Both the position numbers and the translations under genes were made by a program. Below are positions 6,515 to 7,043 of a stretch of 7,043 nucleotides of DNA, piece after piece (within the stretch, counting starts at the first letter, position 1; each line of letters begins with the position of its first letter). The DNA comes from an uncultured Flavobacteriaceae bacterium (GTDB lineage: Bacteria; Bacteroidota; Bacteroidia; Flavobacteriales; Flavobacteriaceae): positions 1 to 7,043 of the forward strand of contig CAMZLT010000110.1 in assembly GCA_947311745.1 (NCBI GenBank), written 5' to 3'. The notes beneath the pieces are model-generated. The model searched no databases. It saw nothing but the letters and a program-made list of their open reading frames with translations, and was not told where the DNA came from.

Positions 6515-6832
6515 AAAGTAATCGTCTTATCGCTATATTTATATAGAGGAAAGTCTGGACACCATAGTGTATTGTAGCGGTTAACTGCCGTCATTCTATA
6601 AATTTAGAATAGGACAAGTGCAACAGAAAGAATGTACAGGTAATGCTGTAGTGAAATCAGGTAAACTCTACAAGGTGCAATGTTACGTATATTGGAATTT
6701 CTATTTTAAATAGAAGTAGAGTACACGCTCAATTTTCCAAGGGGTAAACAGCTTAAGTTAATTAGCAATAATTAACTCAGATAAATGATAAGAGCCATTT
6801 TGTGGTACAGAATCCAGCTTATAGATTACTTA
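6515..6832 (+). ncRNA. rnpB: RNase P RNA (bacterial class A type), shortened specificity domain
   Basis: Catalytic RNA that, with the RnpA protein, removes the 5' leader from precursor tRNAs. Ends are set by helix P1: AAGTAATC (6516-6523) pairs with GATTACTT (6824-6831). P3 is CTATA/TATAG (6533-6537, 6542-6546). The conserved GAGGAAAGTCTGGACACCAT (6546-6565) and ACAGAATCCAGCTTATAG (6807-6824) form helix P4, including the bulged T6554. Also visible are GTGCAACAGAAAG (6618-6630), GGTAAACTC (6660-6668), the L15 GGGGT (6741-6745) expected to bind the tRNA CCA end, and P18, a 9-bp stem with a GCAA tetraloop (6756-6777). At about 318 nt it is shorter than the E. coli RNA (377). Most of the difference lies between 6631 and 6659, where P12-P14 appear to be missing or minimal. 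It stands alone, with its own terminator. Confidence 0.94.
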
Positions 6833-6843
6833 AATTATATTTA

Positions 6844-6874
6844 GGCTATTTAATTTGATTAAATAGCCTTTTTT
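6844..6874 (+). terminator. Intrinsic terminator of rnpB
   Basis: GGCTATTTAAT (6844-6854) pairs perfectly over 11 bp with ATTAAATAGCC (6858-6868), with a three-base loop, and six T's follow (6869-6874). It starts 12 bases after the predicted 3' end of RNase P RNA, so a short 3' trimming step is expected. Confidence 0.92.
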
Positions 6875-6978
6875 ATGAAAAAATCTTTACAATATCAGAT
6901 TTAAAAACAAATTCCAATCAGTAAATCAAACGATGTCAGTGTATTAAAAAAAAGATAAAAATAAACATAAAAAAAGCA

Positions 6979-7008
6979 TTGTTTATATATAAAAAGGTTT
7001 TAGTTTTG
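6979..7008 (+). promoter_or_regulatory. Promoter at the right edge
   Basis: TTG (6979-6981) and TAGTTTTG (7001-7008) lie 19 bases apart and match the Bacteroidota -33/-7 pattern. Transcription would start about 7013-7016, at the foot of a small hairpin. No protein gene starts within the remaining bases. Confidence 0.6.
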
Positions 7009-7012
7009 CCAC

Positions 7013-7043
7013 CGCTTAGAAAGGTAAGCTAGTTCATTTATTA
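7013..7043 (+). other. Possible rRNA/tRNA operon leader (boxB-like hairpin and boxA-like site), cut by the window edge
   Basis: GCTTA (7014-7018) pairs with TAAGC (7025-7029) around GAAAGG, and AGTTCATTTA (7031-7040) follows at once. A short hairpin followed by a sequence like boxA (E. coli TGCTCTTTA; GTTCATTGA or GTTCTTTGA before 16S rRNA in Bacteroidota, from memory) is the arrangement of ribosomal RNA antitermination leaders. With the strong promoter in front, a stable-RNA operon probably begins to the right. The call rests on a short motif and cannot be completed here. Confidence 0.4.

Noticed and set aside
6881..6902. Inverted repeat AAATCT/AGATTT after rnpB
   Set aside because: Six AT-rich pairs with a ten-base loop and no T-run; expected by chance.
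6875..6904. Tiny frame ATG...TAA of nine codons just after the rnpB terminator
   Set aside because: Too short to support, no promoter or ribosome site, and it begins at the end of the T-run of a strong terminator.

Overview
The window looks like a chromosomal core segment from a member of the Bacteroidota, most probably the Flavobacteriia. The DNA is strongly AT-rich. Start codons lack Shine-Dalgarno sequences and instead follow A-rich stretches. Four separate sites match the Bacteroidota -7 promoter element TAnnTTTG. DUF4290, a family I know only from Bacteroidota, lies directly before murA. All five protein genes and the RNase P RNA read on the + strand. I see no insertion sequence, phage, CRISPR or defence gene.

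Layout. Positions 1-206 are non-coding: a weak terminator-like hairpin, a long near-perfect inverted repeat (61-127), and a promoter element (180-187) just before the first gene. A tight unit follows: a UvrD/PcrA-type DNA helicase (207-2528, GTG start), a DUF4290 protein of unknown function (2541-3173), and MurA (3177-4481), the first committed enzyme of peptidoglycan synthesis. After a 116-bp gap with its own promoter and a set of TGNCA motifs comes the chaperone pair grpE (4598-5149) and dnaJ (5209-6321), separated by a 10-bp hairpin.

The last 720 bases hold no protein gene but are dense in RNA. A textbook Bacteroidota promoter (6337-6368) leads into a candidate small RNA of about 75 nt (5' hairpin, linker, strong terminator) that I cannot match to a known family. 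It is followed by the RNase P RNA gene rnpB (about 6515-6832) with its own strong terminator. At the right edge another promoter (6979-7008) drives a short hairpin plus a boxA-like sequence, which resembles the leader of a ribosomal RNA or tRNA operon lying just outside the window. I see nothing in 6875-6978.

How the genes fit together: the first unit combines genome maintenance and cell-wall synthesis, the second supplies the co-chaperones of DnaK (dnaK itself is not here), and the third is tRNA processing. The most notable points are: MurA has Asp instead of the usual Cys at the fosfomycin target position; DnaJ keeps only two of the four zinc-binding CxxCxGxG motifs; RNase P RNA appears to have lost the P12-P14 hairpins of its specificity domain and carries a compensated base change in helix P4; and the possible small RNA lies between dnaJ and rnpB.
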